Part shown: positions 1 to 8,865 of the stretch, one piece after another
Position numbering within the stretch: the stretch's first letter is position 1
Layout: every line of letters begins with the position of its first letter
DNA from: Kineobactrum salinum
GTDB taxonomy: Bacteria > Pseudomonadota > Gammaproteobacteria > Pseudomonadales > Halieaceae
Reading direction: 5' to 3'
DNA length: 64,000 bases
NCBI RefSeq assembly: GCF_010669285.1
Contig: NZ_CP048711.1
Coordinates: 1,302,001-1,366,000, forward strand
Notes under the pieces: generated by a model
Database searches by the model: none
Told to the model about the DNA's origin: nothing
What the model saw: the letters and a program-made list of their open reading frames with translations, nothing else
Translations under genes and position numbers: made by a program

Positions 1-983
1 ACTTCAGCGATCGCTGGACCCTGACACTGGGGGCCCGCTTTACCCTGGATGAGAAGGAGACCGAGAGTACCTCGATCAACTGTGGCGCGCTGTCACCCGG
101 GTTCGAGAACTATCCGGATTGCGCCGGCGTGGGCGGCAGCCTCAACATTATCGCCCAGACCTTCAGTATCGCCGCAGATGACGAGTGGAGCGACTTCTCT
201 CCAAAGGCCTCCCTGCAGTTCCGCCAGACCGACCAGGTGATGTGGTTCGCCACTGTCGCCAAGGGCTTCAAGAGCGGCGGCTTCGGCGGCGCGCCAGGTA
301 CTCCGGAGCAGGCTGCCACCCCGGTGGACGAGGAGATTGCCTGGAACTACGAGTTGGGCATGAAAGGTGATTTTCTCGACAACTCACTGCGGCTGAACAT
401 CAGCGCTTTCTACATGGATTACCAGGACCTGCAGGTAGTTCGCTTCGGCCCCACCCAGGCCAATCCGGATTACGGCTCCTTCATCACCGACAACCTCGGC
501 AAGGCTGAAATCAAGGGCTTGGAAACCGAGTTCATCTGGGCGCCGGTAGACAATTTCCAACTGTCCGGCAACTACACCTATCTGGATACCGAGGTGCAGG
601 ATCTGGTCCTGGAGGTGGCTGGCGGCGCGCTGGATGTGTCCGGTGCACCTTTGCGGCAGGCACCCGAGAACAAGGCGGCCCTTGCGATGGCCTACGAGAT
701 GCCACTCGACAACGGCGCCAAGCTCAATTTTCGGGTGGACTATACCTATTCCGACGAACAGCTCAACGACTACGCCGACCAGAACACCACCATCGATGAA
801 TTCAGCCTGTGGGACGCGCGGGCGGCCTGGGTATCGGCCGACGGCAATTGGCAGGTGGCCCTGTGGGGCAGGAATCTCACCGACGAAGAGTACATCTCCC
901 ACACCTATGTCATTGGCCCGGGTGTGGTCGGGGTCTGGGGGCCTCCTCGCACCTATGGCCTGACGCTCACGTGGGAAATGTAA
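1..983 (+). CDS. TonB-dependent outer-membrane receptor, C-terminal part (cut by window start)
   Basis: The reading frame is already open at base 3 and runs for 326 residues to a TAA at 981-983. It shows the beta-barrel half of a TonB-dependent receptor: an early LTLGARF strand, the GFKSGGF turn typical of sphingomonad- and Cellvibrio-type receptors, many alternating aromatic strands, and the near-terminal NLTDEEY motif before a last strand ending in LTWEM. The plug domain and signal peptide lie outside the window. The substrate cannot be read from this part. The DUF485/symporter pair starts directly downstream on the same strand, so the three may form one uptake unit across both membranes. 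A valid GTG at 129 is internal to the barrel and is not the start. Confidence 0.9.
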   Translation, partial: FSDRWTLTLGARFTLDEKETESTSINCGALSPGFENYPDCAGVGGSLNIIAQTFSIAADDEWSDFSPKASLQFRQTDQVMWFATVAKGFKSGGFGGAPGTPEQAATPVDEEIAWNYELGMKGDFLDNSLRLNISAFYMDYQDLQVVRFGPTQANPDYGSFITDNLGKAEIKGLETEFIWAPVDNFQLSGNYTYLDTEVQDLVLEVAGGALDVSGAPLRQAPENKAALAMAYEMPLDNGAKLNFRVDYTYSDEQLNDYADQNTTIDEFSLWDARAAWVSADGNWQVALWGRNLTDEEYISHTYVIGPGVVGVWGPPRTYGLTLTWEM

Positions 984-985
984 TC

Positions 986-1387
986 ATGCGGCTCCAGTCG
1001 ACACTGAGTGCACGTCCCGCCGCAATCGCATTGCCGCCTGTGCTGGCTGCCTGTGGCGGCATTCCCCCGCAGGTAGTTCGGCAGACCGCGAGAGCGGGGC
1101 GACCTTGCTACCTGATCGGCCGGGGAAATACTTTGGACAATAATCAGAAGCTCGTCTTCATCCGGGCCAGGACCCGCCGGCGGCTACTGTTTGCCGCGCT
1201 GATCCTGGCACTGTACTTCTCTTTCACGCTCAACTGGACCGGGTTCGGTGCCACACTTGCCGGACGTCTCGGCGGGAGCTATATCACCGGCTCGCTGCTG
1301 ATGTTCGCCGGCCTGATCGTGGTGTTCATTGCGCTGGAGTTCTTGTTCATCTGGCTCAACCGTGCGTTCGAGCCCGAGGGGGAATAG
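986..1387 (+). CDS. DUF485 family small membrane protein
   Basis: This small inner-membrane protein has two hydrophobic segments: one with the core LLFAALILALYFSF and one with the core GLIVVFIALEFLFIW. They are separated by about 30 residues, as in DUF485 proteins of the YjcH type (about 100 residues). Such proteins are normally encoded just before acetate-type SSS symporters, and here the symporter starts 4 bases after the stop. The start is uncertain. ATG 986 has a GGGA nine bases upstream but adds a roughly 49-residue leader that DUF485 proteins lack. TTG 1133, preceded by GGGGAA, would give an 84-residue protein of family length. Its role is presumably accessory to the symporter, and no catalytic residues are expected. 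Confidence 0.75.
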   Translation: MRLQSTLSARPAAIALPPVLAACGGIPPQVVRQTARAGRPCYLIGRGNTLDNNQKLVFIRARTRRRLLFAALILALYFSFTLNWTGFGATLAGRLGGSYITGSLLMFAGLIVVFIALEFLFIWLNRAFEPEGE

Positions 1388-1391
1388 CCGG

Positions 1392-3077
1392 ATGACACCA
1401 ACCCCATGCCGGGCGCACCGGCTGGGCGGCGTGCTGGCCGGCCTGCTGGTTCCCGGCCAGGCGGCATTGGCAGAGGTGAATATTGCCGGCGAGGTCGAAC
1501 GGCAACCGCTCAATCCAGTGGCCATTACCCTGTTCCTGGTGTTCGTGGTCGCGACCCTCGCAATCAGCTACTGGGCGTCGCGGCGTACTCGCAGCAGCGG
1601 AGACTTCTACAATGCTGGCGGCCAGATCACGGGCCTGCAGAACGGCACAGCCATTGCGGGAGAATTCATGTCCGCAGCCTCCTTCCTGGGCATTACCGGG
1701 CTGATCTTCCTGGGGGGCTTTGACGGCCTGCTGCTGGCCCTGGGAGCGTTCTCCGCCTGGCCACTGATGCTGATTCTACTGGCGCGCCGGGTGCGCAACC
1801 TGGGCAGATTCACCTTCGTCGACGTGGTATCAACCCGGCTCGAGAGCACCCGTATCCGGCTGCTGGCCATCGTCAGTACCATCGTAGTGGTGATCCTCTA
1901 TCTGATCGCGCAGATGGTGGGCGCCGGCAAACTCATTCAACTGTTGTTCGGGCTACCCTATGAGGTTGCGGTGGTAGCGGTGAGTGCTCTGGTACTGGCG
2001 TACGTTACCTTCGGCGGTATGCTCGCCACTACCTGGATACAGATCATCAAGGCTATCCTGTTGATTAGCGGGGTGACCGTCACGGCGTTTCTGGTGTTGC
2101 TGGAAACCGGCTTTAATCTGAACGAACTGTTCGCCGGAGCAGTCGCCAATCATCCCCGTGGCGAGCGGATCCTGGCGCCGGGGTTGCTGTTCAACGACCC
2201 GGTGCAGGTGGCGACGATTCTGGTGTCGATGCTGTTCGGCACGCTGGGACTGCCGCATATCCTGATGCGGCTGTACACTGTGCCCAATATGCGCGAGGCC
2301 AAGAAATCCGCCTTCTACGCTTCGCTGTTCATGGGCTACTTCTACCTGGTCCTGATCGTACTGGGTTTTGGCACCGTGGCGCTGTTGTATCGGGACCCGG
2401 CGTTCTTCAGCACTGCAGGCGGGTTGATTGGCGGCAGTAACATGGCGGCGATCCACCTGGCATCCGCAGTGGGCGGCGACCTGTTGACGGGGTTTATGGC
2501 GGCAGTCACCTTTGCCACCATTCTCGCAGTAGTGGCGGGGCTAACCGTATCCGGCGCCGCAGCCATCTCTCACGACTTTTATGCCGAAGTATTGTGCAAG
2601 GGCCAGCCGGATAGCCGCCGGGAGCTGCTGTTGACCCGAGTAACAACGGTTGCGATCGGGGTGATCGCGGTGGTCCTCGGCATCCTGTTCCAGGATGAGA
2701 ATGTCGCCTTTATCGCCACCATGCCGATGGTGGTGGCCGCCTCGGTCAATTTCCCGGTCCTGTTCCTGTCCCTGTTCTGGCCCGGGCTCACCACCCGCGG
2801 TGCCATCGTCGGTGCCACGGTGGGGCTGATAGCGTCGGTGGCCCTGATCGTGGTCGGGCCACAGGTCTGGGTATCGGTACTGGGCTTCGAGCGAGCTCTG
2901 TTTCCCTACGACTATCCGGCCTTGTTCACCCTGCCGCTGGCGCTGGTGACAATCTGGCTGGTGTCCCGGTTTGACCGTTCAGAGCAGGCCGCGATGGACC
3001 GTAGCAACTATCATGCCCAGCTGGTGCGCTCTGAGTACGGGCCGGAGGACGGCGAACTCGAGGTGGCGCGGCACTAA
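1392..3077 (+). CDS. Sodium:solute symporter (SSS family, ActP-like)
   Basis: The product is 561 residues and starts at ATG 1392, after the DUF485 gene. It begins with a cleavable-looking signal (VPGQAALA near residue 27), as in cation/acetate symporter ActP, followed by about 13 hydrophobic spans. SSS hallmarks are visible: SGDFYNAGG near residue 70, GEFMSAASFLGITG near 90, the GGMLATTWIQIIKA helix and GTLGLPHILMR. Family members take up acetate, pyruvate or other short carboxylates with sodium across the inner membrane. The pairing with DUF485 favours a short-chain monocarboxylate, but this remains an inference. Base composition is GC-rich and ends sharply at the stop, after which the lower-GC catabolic block begins on the other strand. 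Confidence 0.92.
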   Translation: MTPTPCRAHRLGGVLAGLLVPGQAALAEVNIAGEVERQPLNPVAITLFLVFVVATLAISYWASRRTRSSGDFYNAGGQITGLQNGTAIAGEFMSAASFLGITGLIFLGGFDGLLLALGAFSAWPLMLILLARRVRNLGRFTFVDVVSTRLESTRIRLLAIVSTIVVVILYLIAQMVGAGKLIQLLFGLPYEVAVVAVSALVLAYVTFGGMLATTWIQIIKAILLISGVTVTAFLVLLETGFNLNELFAGAVANHPRGERILAPGLLFNDPVQVATILVSMLFGTLGLPHILMRLYTVPNMREAKKSAFYASLFMGYFYLVLIVLGFGTVALLYRDPAFFSTAGGLIGGSNMAAIHLASAVGGDLLTGFMAAVTFATILAVVAGLTVSGAAAISHDFYAEVLCKGQPDSRRELLLTRVTTVAIGVIAVVLGILFQDENVAFIATMPMVVAASVNFPVLFLSLFWPGLTTRGAIVGATVGLIASVALIVVGPQVWVSVLGFERALFPYDYPALFTLPLALVTIWLVSRFDRSEQAAMDRSNYHAQLVRSEYGPEDGELEVARH

Positions 3078-3143
3078 TCGCACCTTTGATCCCGAATGAA
3101 GAAATGAGCCGAATCGAGACCTTATTGAGGAAGTGCAGCGCTC

Positions 3144-4805
3144 TTATTTATCGCGTTTGCTCGTACGGTTAAGCACGACTCCGGCTTTCTCGAAATCCCA
3201 GGTAGTGGATGTCACGCCAATTTCACGTAGCGCGTGTTTTTTAATTTTATTGTTCTGTGTTCTTGGCAATTCTGCCGGGAATTCCCAATACCTGGGAATG
3301 GCGAAATACGCCAGCCGGCTTTCCAGGAAACGGATCATATTGACATGATCCGGCGTACAGCCAGGGCGCATAACTACAAACGCCATCACATCCTCTTCTG
3401 ATCCGAGGTCAGATGGCACCCCTATGACTGCGGCCTCTTCGACATCTGAATGCAGCATCAGAGCGCTCTCAACTTCCCATGATGAGATGTTTTCACCACG
3501 ACGGCGTATCGCATCCACCAGTCGGCCCAGAAAGTGGTATATCCCCTCAGAATCACGAAATACCTGGTCACCAGTGTGAAACCATAAGTTTCTCCACGCC
3601 TTGACTGTCGCCAACGGATTACCATAGTAACCTTGGGACATACTGAAAGGTTCGCGCTGACGGATAATTAGCTCCCCCGGCTTGCCCTCTTCCACATCAC
3701 AATCATTCTTGTCGACGATTCGGACCTCAAAACCATCGGTAACCCGGCCCATGCTCGCAGGTGCATAGCCGCCGAGCGTATTGGAAAATACAAAGTTGGT
3801 TTCGGTAGACCCGTAGCCCTCAATAAGCTTCACACCGAAACGGGCATGGAATTTCTCAACCACATCCAGCGGTGTAGCCGGGCAGAGAGCCACTCCAACT
3901 GAATGCTCTTTATCCAGCGATCCGACCGGCTGTTTCAACAGGATCTGGGCCATAGAACCGAGAAGATAGGTGGCCGTAGCCCCATTTTCATACGCCTGCC
4001 GCCAAAAATTCCTGGCGGAAAATGCAGGCGCAAAAGAATAGGTGGCGCCATATAACATAGCTTGCCAAAGAGTATTCAACGCATTTGTGTGGAACATCGG
4101 AAGTACCGTAAAAAGCGTATCATCCTGATCCAGGCCCAGCGCCTCACCCGTCAGTGTACCCCACCAGTAGAACTGAGCATGAGGACAGAGCACACCCTTC
4201 GCTGCACCGGTCGTACCCGATGTATAGAGAATGGCTGCAGTATCGCCAGGCGCCACAGGGTGAGCGGGTATACCCGTAATATTCGGCTGTAATTCCTTGA
4301 CCGACAAGGACCCGATAGATTCTCCATCACCCTTGATATCAATTGCGAATACAGCTCGAGCCTGGGCTATTATATCCTCTACAGGTGATAGTGCCGCGAA
4401 GTAGTCGGCTTCCATGATAAGCAATAACGGCTCCGCAGTTCCAATAGCATGGCGAAGTTGTTCGCCCCGTAGCGCCGTATTGATCGGCACCATAATAGCG
4501 CCAAGCCATGCGATCGCAAACCAAAGCTCAATGAGCTCGATTTTGTTGGACATGAATACTGCCACTGTATCGCCCGGCCCGACCCCCTCCTCAGCGAGCC
4601 GGCTGGCGTACCGGGCCGCAACGTCGGGTGCTTCTCCATAGCTAAGCTCCCGCTCTGCGCAGCGCAGAAGCACTCGCTCACCCAGCACAGCCTGGCGCTG
4701 AAGAAGCGCTGGCAGAGTGCGATCGGGGAAATCCAGCATTCTGGCCAGAATACCTGATTGGGGAACCCTTTCAGGAGTTGAATTGTGATTGGATGAATCA
4801 GTCAT
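3144..4805 (-). CDS. AMP-dependent acyl-CoA ligase (CaiC/FadD-like)
   Basis: This ANL-superfamily enzyme has about 553 residues if started at ATG 4805; a TTG 17 codons upstream is less likely. It activates a carboxylic acid through an acyl-adenylate to the CoA thioester in the cytoplasm. The phosphate-binding loop ILYTSGTTGAAKG is present near residue 180, EGYGSTETNF (adenine and acid pocket) near 320, and HTGDQVFRDSEG with the hinge GRLVDAIRRRGENIS near 410-430. The catalytic lysine region NKIKKHALRE lies near the C-terminus. It is the last gene on the minus strand after the truncated thiolase-like gene and the GntR regulator. This places it in the GntR catabolic cluster, probably activating a ring-derived or side-chain acid. 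Confidence 0.9.
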   Translation of the reverse strand: MTDSSNHNSTPERVPQSGILARMLDFPDRTLPALLQRQAVLGERVLLRCAERELSYGEAPDVAARYASRLAEEGVGPGDTVAVFMSNKIELIELWFAIAWLGAIMVPINTALRGEQLRHAIGTAEPLLLIMEADYFAALSPVEDIIAQARAVFAIDIKGDGESIGSLSVKELQPNITGIPAHPVAPGDTAAILYTSGTTGAAKGVLCPHAQFYWWGTLTGEALGLDQDDTLFTVLPMFHTNALNTLWQAMLYGATYSFAPAFSARNFWRQAYENGATATYLLGSMAQILLKQPVGSLDKEHSVGVALCPATPLDVVEKFHARFGVKLIEGYGSTETNFVFSNTLGGYAPASMGRVTDGFEVRIVDKNDCDVEEGKPGELIIRQREPFSMSQGYYGNPLATVKAWRNLWFHTGDQVFRDSEGIYHFLGRLVDAIRRRGENISSWEVESALMLHSDVEEAAVIGVPSDLGSEEDVMAFVVMRPGCTPDHVNMIRFLESRLAYFAIPRYWEFPAELPRTQNNKIKKHALREIGVTSTTWDFEKAGVVLNRTSKRDK

Positions 4806-4932
4806 GTTTGGGGACCAGGCAGAGTAGTGGGGTCTCGGTAAGAGGTGACCAGGCAATCTTCTTCAGCGGATCACCCGGGCCGCGCCCAACTCCCTTCGTG
4901 CTGAAAGTCGGCGCCGTATTTCGTGCTAGTAC

Positions 4933-5817
4933 TCACATGAACGCGTTAGCTTGGCTGCTATTGTCCTTGCACTTTGAATCGCAAATGCACCCTCTCCAAC
5001 ACCGATAATTACTGACTCTCCAGTAATATCCGGAGCCAAAAGTCAGCGGCATGACCGTTCCGCCGGAGGCGTTATGCTTCTCTGCGGAGGCGAGAAGGTT
5101 TACGTACGGTATCCCAAGCGATTGCGCCCTGGCCTCCTGCATAACCAGGACACCCTCTGCACCGGCACATGGCATAACACAGTCAAACAATCCCAACGGG
5201 TCTGACACGGGACGTGCTGAGAGATAAGCCTGCATTGTCAAACGCTCTCGCAGCAATGCTTGCCGATAAGCGCCGGCATTTTCCCTCTGTAGAATACACA
5301 AGCGGCCAAAATCTTCACGGTCAACGTTATACGCTTCCATATAAGCGCGAGTCAATAAAGCAAAAGGCACACTGGCCCCACCACAACCGTAAGGTGTAAC
5401 CCCGTCAATAGTGAAGTTACTGAACCGGCCCAGAAGCCCGGCAAACTGATGGGGGATATAGGTGTCTCCGCCGATGCAGGCTACAACCTCAGCATCGCCG
5501 GCTGCCACCGCACGCGCTGCTCGACGCACACCTATAATTCCGGAGGCACCGCCCAGCTGGACCTGCTCTATCCAATTGAGACTGATATCGAATGTTTCGG
5601 CAAGTGACACCACGGTATCCGGTGCCAAGGAGTAGGAGGACACCATTAAACCGTCGCACTCTGCCTTCTGAAGCCCAGCAGCTGTCAGCATCCCGCGTAG
5701 CGCCGTGCCGATAAAATAGCTGGCCGGCTGGGTCGTTTTCCTTTGATAAGGAACCGAGACAGGCGCCGCGAGCACAATATTCTGATGGCTTCTCTGTAGT
5801 TTTCCAGAAGCCTTCAT
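4933..5817 (-). CDS. Thiolase-like protein, C-terminally truncated
   Basis: The 294 residues resemble the N-terminal two-thirds of SCP2/acetyl-CoA-acetyltransferase-type thiolases: LGGASGIIGVRRAARAVAAGDAEVV, then GRLCILQRENA and DPLGLFDCVMPCAGAEGVLVM, followed by ASAEKHNA. Relatives are about 380-400 residues and continue into a C-terminal domain with catalytic His and Cys. That domain is absent here. The last 35 residues are Trp/Cys-rich and unlike the family. A different minus-strand frame over the same bases (about 4928-5035) reads TGESVIIGVGEGAF and so on, which looks more protein-like, so a frameshift or fusion scar is likely. The gene sits between the GntR and CoA-ligase genes, where a beta-ketothiolase would fit a ring-degradation pathway. 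As it stands it may be inactive. Confidence 0.65.
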   Translation of the reverse strand: MKASGKLQRSHQNIVLAAPVSVPYQRKTTQPASYFIGTALRGMLTAAGLQKAECDGLMVSSYSLAPDTVVSLAETFDISLNWIEQVQLGGASGIIGVRRAARAVAAGDAEVVACIGGDTYIPHQFAGLLGRFSNFTIDGVTPYGCGGASVPFALLTRAYMEAYNVDREDFGRLCILQRENAGAYRQALLRERLTMQAYLSARPVSDPLGLFDCVMPCAGAEGVLVMQEARAQSLGIPYVNLLASAEKHNASGGTVMPLTFGSGYYWRVSNYRCWRGCICDSKCKDNSSQANAFM

Positions 5818-5945
5818 CGCTTGCTCACGGCAAGCATGCAGACAGCCAGCTTCATCATCGGCATGAAAACCCTCGCTCGCCTCTCAAGGAGTAGCTGCTT
5901 GAAAAACAAGCTATAGCACCTATGGTCACGCTTTTCGACCGGAAG

Positions 5946-6665
5946 CTAGACCCGCACCAGGTTTCTGACATCGTCATCTTCCTGGCTCGATTTCGCATTG
6001 AGCGTATCGATAATGCGAAGCAGTTCCTTTTTCTTGAATTTCAAATGTGTCTTTATCACTTCGACACTTTTTTTACTATCACGGCTCGTCAAATGCTTCA
6101 GCAGATCATCCAGCAAATCAACGAGGCTTAATCTCACTGCCAAATCGTCCAATGCGATCACCGACAAATACTGATAATGGTATTGCTCTGTCAGCTTCGT
6201 CAGACAAGCGTAAAGACCGGCGCTGCCGCTCATCAGCCAAAAGCGATCCCAGAATTTCTGGACAGTGGCATAGAAGTCGAAAACGTCACTGCCTGTTGCC
6301 GCAGTCCGGGCCTGGGACAATATCGACTTCAACTCCTCCAATTGCTCCTTCGTCGCCGCCTTGACTGCTTCTTGCGCAGCACGAGGCTCAAGAAGCAGCC
6401 TCACCTTGATAAAATCGACTATATTTTCTTCATTCAGCATCGGGACTGAGAACCCACCGGAAGGGCGGCTGTCCAGATACCCCAGCTCCTCCAACAAGCG
6501 CAGCGCTTCTCGAACCGGCGTTCTGGATACTCCCAGATGAACCGCAATTTTATCTTCGGTTACCCTTTCTCCCTGCGAGTAAATTCCCTCGAGAAGGGCG
6601 CGCTTTACCCTGCTATAAACCTGGTCTCGCAGGTGGACAGGCTTTTGGATTTTCATTGGTTCCAT
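5946..6665 (-). CDS. GntR-family transcriptional regulator (FCD/FadR subfamily)
   Basis: With ATG 6665 the product is 239 residues, the usual length of the FadR subfamily; an ATG three codons later is equally possible. The N-terminal winged helix includes VTEDKIAVHLGVSRTPVREALRLLEELG (about residues 40-67) and the wing SRPSGGFSV. The rest is an alpha-helical FCD effector domain (VRLLLEPRAAQEAVK and onward). Such proteins usually repress catabolic genes and release DNA on binding a pathway acid or metal-bound ligand. It is divergent from the dioxygenase operon, with 317 bases between. That gap carries a GTATAC palindrome repeated in front of the TonB receptor at 17848, which makes this protein the best candidate for binding it. 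Confidence 0.93.
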   Translation of the reverse strand: MEPMKIQKPVHLRDQVYSRVKRALLEGIYSQGERVTEDKIAVHLGVSRTPVREALRLLEELGYLDSRPSGGFSVPMLNEENIVDFIKVRLLLEPRAAQEAVKAATKEQLEELKSILSQARTAATGSDVFDFYATVQKFWDRFWLMSGSAGLYACLTKLTEQYHYQYLSVIALDDLAVRLSLVDLLDDLLKHLTSRDSKKSVEVIKTHLKFKKKELLRIIDTLNAKSSQEDDDVRNLVRV

Positions 6666-6772
6666 GGGAAGGTCCGGGGGCAGTGTAAATGTAAGGATTA
6701 CGGTGTACGAAGTGGATAAGCTTTCCTGAAACCAGGACCTGAATATAGACGGGCTTAAGCAGCACAAAGTCC

Positions 6773-6785
6773 GTATACGGTATCC
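6773..6785. promoter_or_regulatory. Degenerate GTATAC operator half-match
   Basis: The bases read GTATACGGTATCC. The first half-site is identical to the perfect operator at 6931 and the second is partly degraded. It lies between the divergent gntR and dioxygenase genes, about 108 bases upstream of the gntR start, so it could serve autoregulation. This is weaker than the other two sites. Confidence 0.4.
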
Positions 6786-6930
6786 AGAATCGACGTGATT
6801 CTAGCACGAGCCACAACCCGTCGCCAAGACGGACCAAGACCCTGAACCGATACAGCTCTTGCAATCCGGACTGGAATGGCAACGATCAGGCCTCCACGTC
6901 GACATACATCTGGCACCCCTTCTATTTTTC

Positions 6931-6943
6931 GTATACAGTATAC
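6931..6943. promoter_or_regulatory. Candidate GntR operator upstream of the Rieske dioxygenase
   Basis: GTATACAGTATAC is a 13-bp palindrome with one central base, 39 bases upstream of the dioxygenase alpha ATG at 6983. Its exact reverse complement occurs at 17917-17929 upstream of the TonB receptor. FCD-type GntR proteins are known to use short palindromes of this size. A position this close to the start would overlap the promoter and suits repression. Confidence 0.65.
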
Positions 6944-6982
6944 ACTGGAATGAGATTCTGACAAAGCCAGAGCGCCAACTCC

Positions 6983-8298
6983 ATGAAAATTCCGGCCATT
7001 AGCATTGATGAAATCGAGGGCTTAGTCGAACCGGACAGAGTTCACAAGCGGCTATATACAGATAGCGACATTTTTGAGCTGGAAATGGACAGGGTATTTT
7101 CAAAGGCATGGATTTTTGTATGCCATGAAAGTCAAATACCGGAACCCGGGGATTTCTGTAGCGCTCAGGTCGCCAGGCAGTCGGTTCTTGTCGTTCGCCA
7201 TACGGACGACTCGATAAAGGCCCTGTACAACCGTTGTCCACACAAGGGAACTCAACTCACCACAGCAGCTTCTGGCCACGTTCGCGTTTTTCGCTGCATG
7301 TACCACGCCTGGTCATTCGATACAGACGGTTCTCTCAAGGCCCGCCCACTGGCTGACGGCTATGACGGAAGTCGGCTGGAAACAGACAATGAAGACTGCA
7401 ATCTGAGGAGGATCGCTTGTGTCGAATCCTACCGCGGCTTTGTATTTGTACGTATCCATACAGAAGGGCCTGAGCTGTCCACGTGGCTCGGGAAAGCCAG
7501 AACGTCGATCGATAACATGGTAGACAGATCCCCGAGGGAGTACTTGAGGTAGTCGGAGCACCACTAAAATACATTAACGATTGTAACTGGAAGATGTTGG
7601 TCGAGAACGTGTCAGACAACCTGCATGCCCTCCCTACGCACAGGTCGGCAAGCGCCCCGGCCAGGGAAATAGCTGATGGTATTGGCAACGAAGGTGAGAT
7701 GCCGGCTGTTCTCCATATGCTGACGCCATTTGGCAGCCCTCTGTCATTCTTCGAGGAAATAGGTCAAACAATCTGTGGGAATGGTCATTCCTTCACCGGT
7801 GGAGAGCTCAGCATTCACTCTGCTTATCCGGAAAACGAAGAGTACAACAAGGCAATGCTGGCCGCCCACGGTGAAGAAAGGTTCCAACAGATATTGTCGG
7901 TTGAGCGCCACAACACCGTCATTTACCCCAGCTTGTCTCTCAAGTGCAACTTGCAGACAATACGGGTATTCCGCCCGGTAAGCGTTGATCGAACCATTCT
8001 GGAAACCTGGACATTCAGGTTACGGGGCGCACCCGAAGAAATGCTGAAACGATCACTTCTATACAACCAAACTGTTTTCTCTCCTGCGTCTGTTGCCGGC
8101 CACGATGACAACGAAGCATTTTGTCGAATGCAACAAGGACTAAAGAATAACGGGCTTGATTGGGTCAGCCTGCATCGTCACATGGGGGTGGAGACGCGAA
8201 ACGAAGATGGAACCATTAGCGCTCCAGGGACCAGCGATATTGCGTATCGACATGAATACGAGGCCTGGATGTCCTACATGAAAGATGAAGTAGAGTAG
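6983..8298 (+). pseudogene. Rieske ring-hydroxylating dioxygenase alpha subunit, single-base frameshift
   Basis: Two frames together encode a roughly 438-residue alpha subunit. The first (6983-7552) carries the Rieske [2Fe-2S] ligands CPHKGTQ and CMYHAW. The second, readable from about 7530 and open to 8298, carries the mononuclear-iron motif in VENVSDNLHALPTH (bridging Asp and two His ligands) and a later Asp in DDNEAF. The switch falls in SPREYLR-stop versus SPEGVLEVVG, at a run of four C near 7531-7536; one extra C restores the family sequence. It would dihydroxylate or demethylate an aromatic ring using electrons from a reductase that is not encoded nearby. The beta subunit follows after 6 bases. 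A sequencing error is a serious alternative to true inactivation. Confidence 0.88.
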
Positions 8299-8304
8299 TG
8301 CTCA

Positions 8305-8829
8305 ATGAACAATAGTTCTCAGTACACTTGTTCGCCGCAATGCGAATTGAGATCAGAACTGGAGCAATTTCTGTTCCATGAAGCCCGCTGCATTGATGAA
8401 AAACGCTGGGATGACTGGCTGTCCCTTTATCTTGAAGGAGCAATTTACTGGGTTCCGACCGACAGAGATCAGGTTGATCCGTTGCAACAGGCATCGATTG
8501 TTCATGAAGACAAAGCCACTCTGCGACTCAGGGTAAAACGCATGACACATCCGCAGGCACACTCGCTCGACAGACGGCCTGAGTCCACGCATCTAATATC
8601 CAACGTAATGCTGGATAAAGTGATTGAGGACGAGTATGTAGCCTACCATCTGTCATCGAGCTTCATGGTGCTTGGTTATCAAGAAGACCTGAGAAACACG
8701 CAAACAGTCTATGGCGGCAAATATTTCCATGAGCTGGCCAGAAAGGATGGAAAACTCAAAATCAATCAGAAAAAAGTGATACTTAATAATTGCGATGCGC
8801 CTCATCGCAATATTCAAGTTCTGTTGTAA
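8305..8829 (+). CDS. Ring-hydroxylating dioxygenase beta subunit
   Basis: The 174-residue protein has the SnoaL/NTF2-like fold of dioxygenase small subunits: FLFHEARCIDEKRWDDWLSLY at residues 22-42, then YWVPTDRDQ, and near the C-terminus LKINQKKVILNNCDAP, which is typical for the family. It packs with the alpha subunit into an alpha3beta3 hexamer and has no cofactor of its own. It starts 6 bases after the alpha stop and is therefore translationally linked. This confirms that the broken alpha gene upstream belongs to a two-subunit (benzoate, anthranilate or phenylpropionate class) enzyme. The ring substrate cannot be assigned from the sequence. Confidence 0.9.
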   Translation: MNNSSQYTCSPQCELRSELEQFLFHEARCIDEKRWDDWLSLYLEGAIYWVPTDRDQVDPLQQASIVHEDKATLRLRVKRMTHPQAHSLDRRPESTHLISNVMLDKVIEDEYVAYHLSSSFMVLGYQEDLRNTQTVYGGKYFHELARKDGKLKINQKKVILNNCDAPHRNIQVLL

Positions 8830-8865
8830 TAACCTGCCACCTATTCCTTACTGGGCGCCAAAGCT

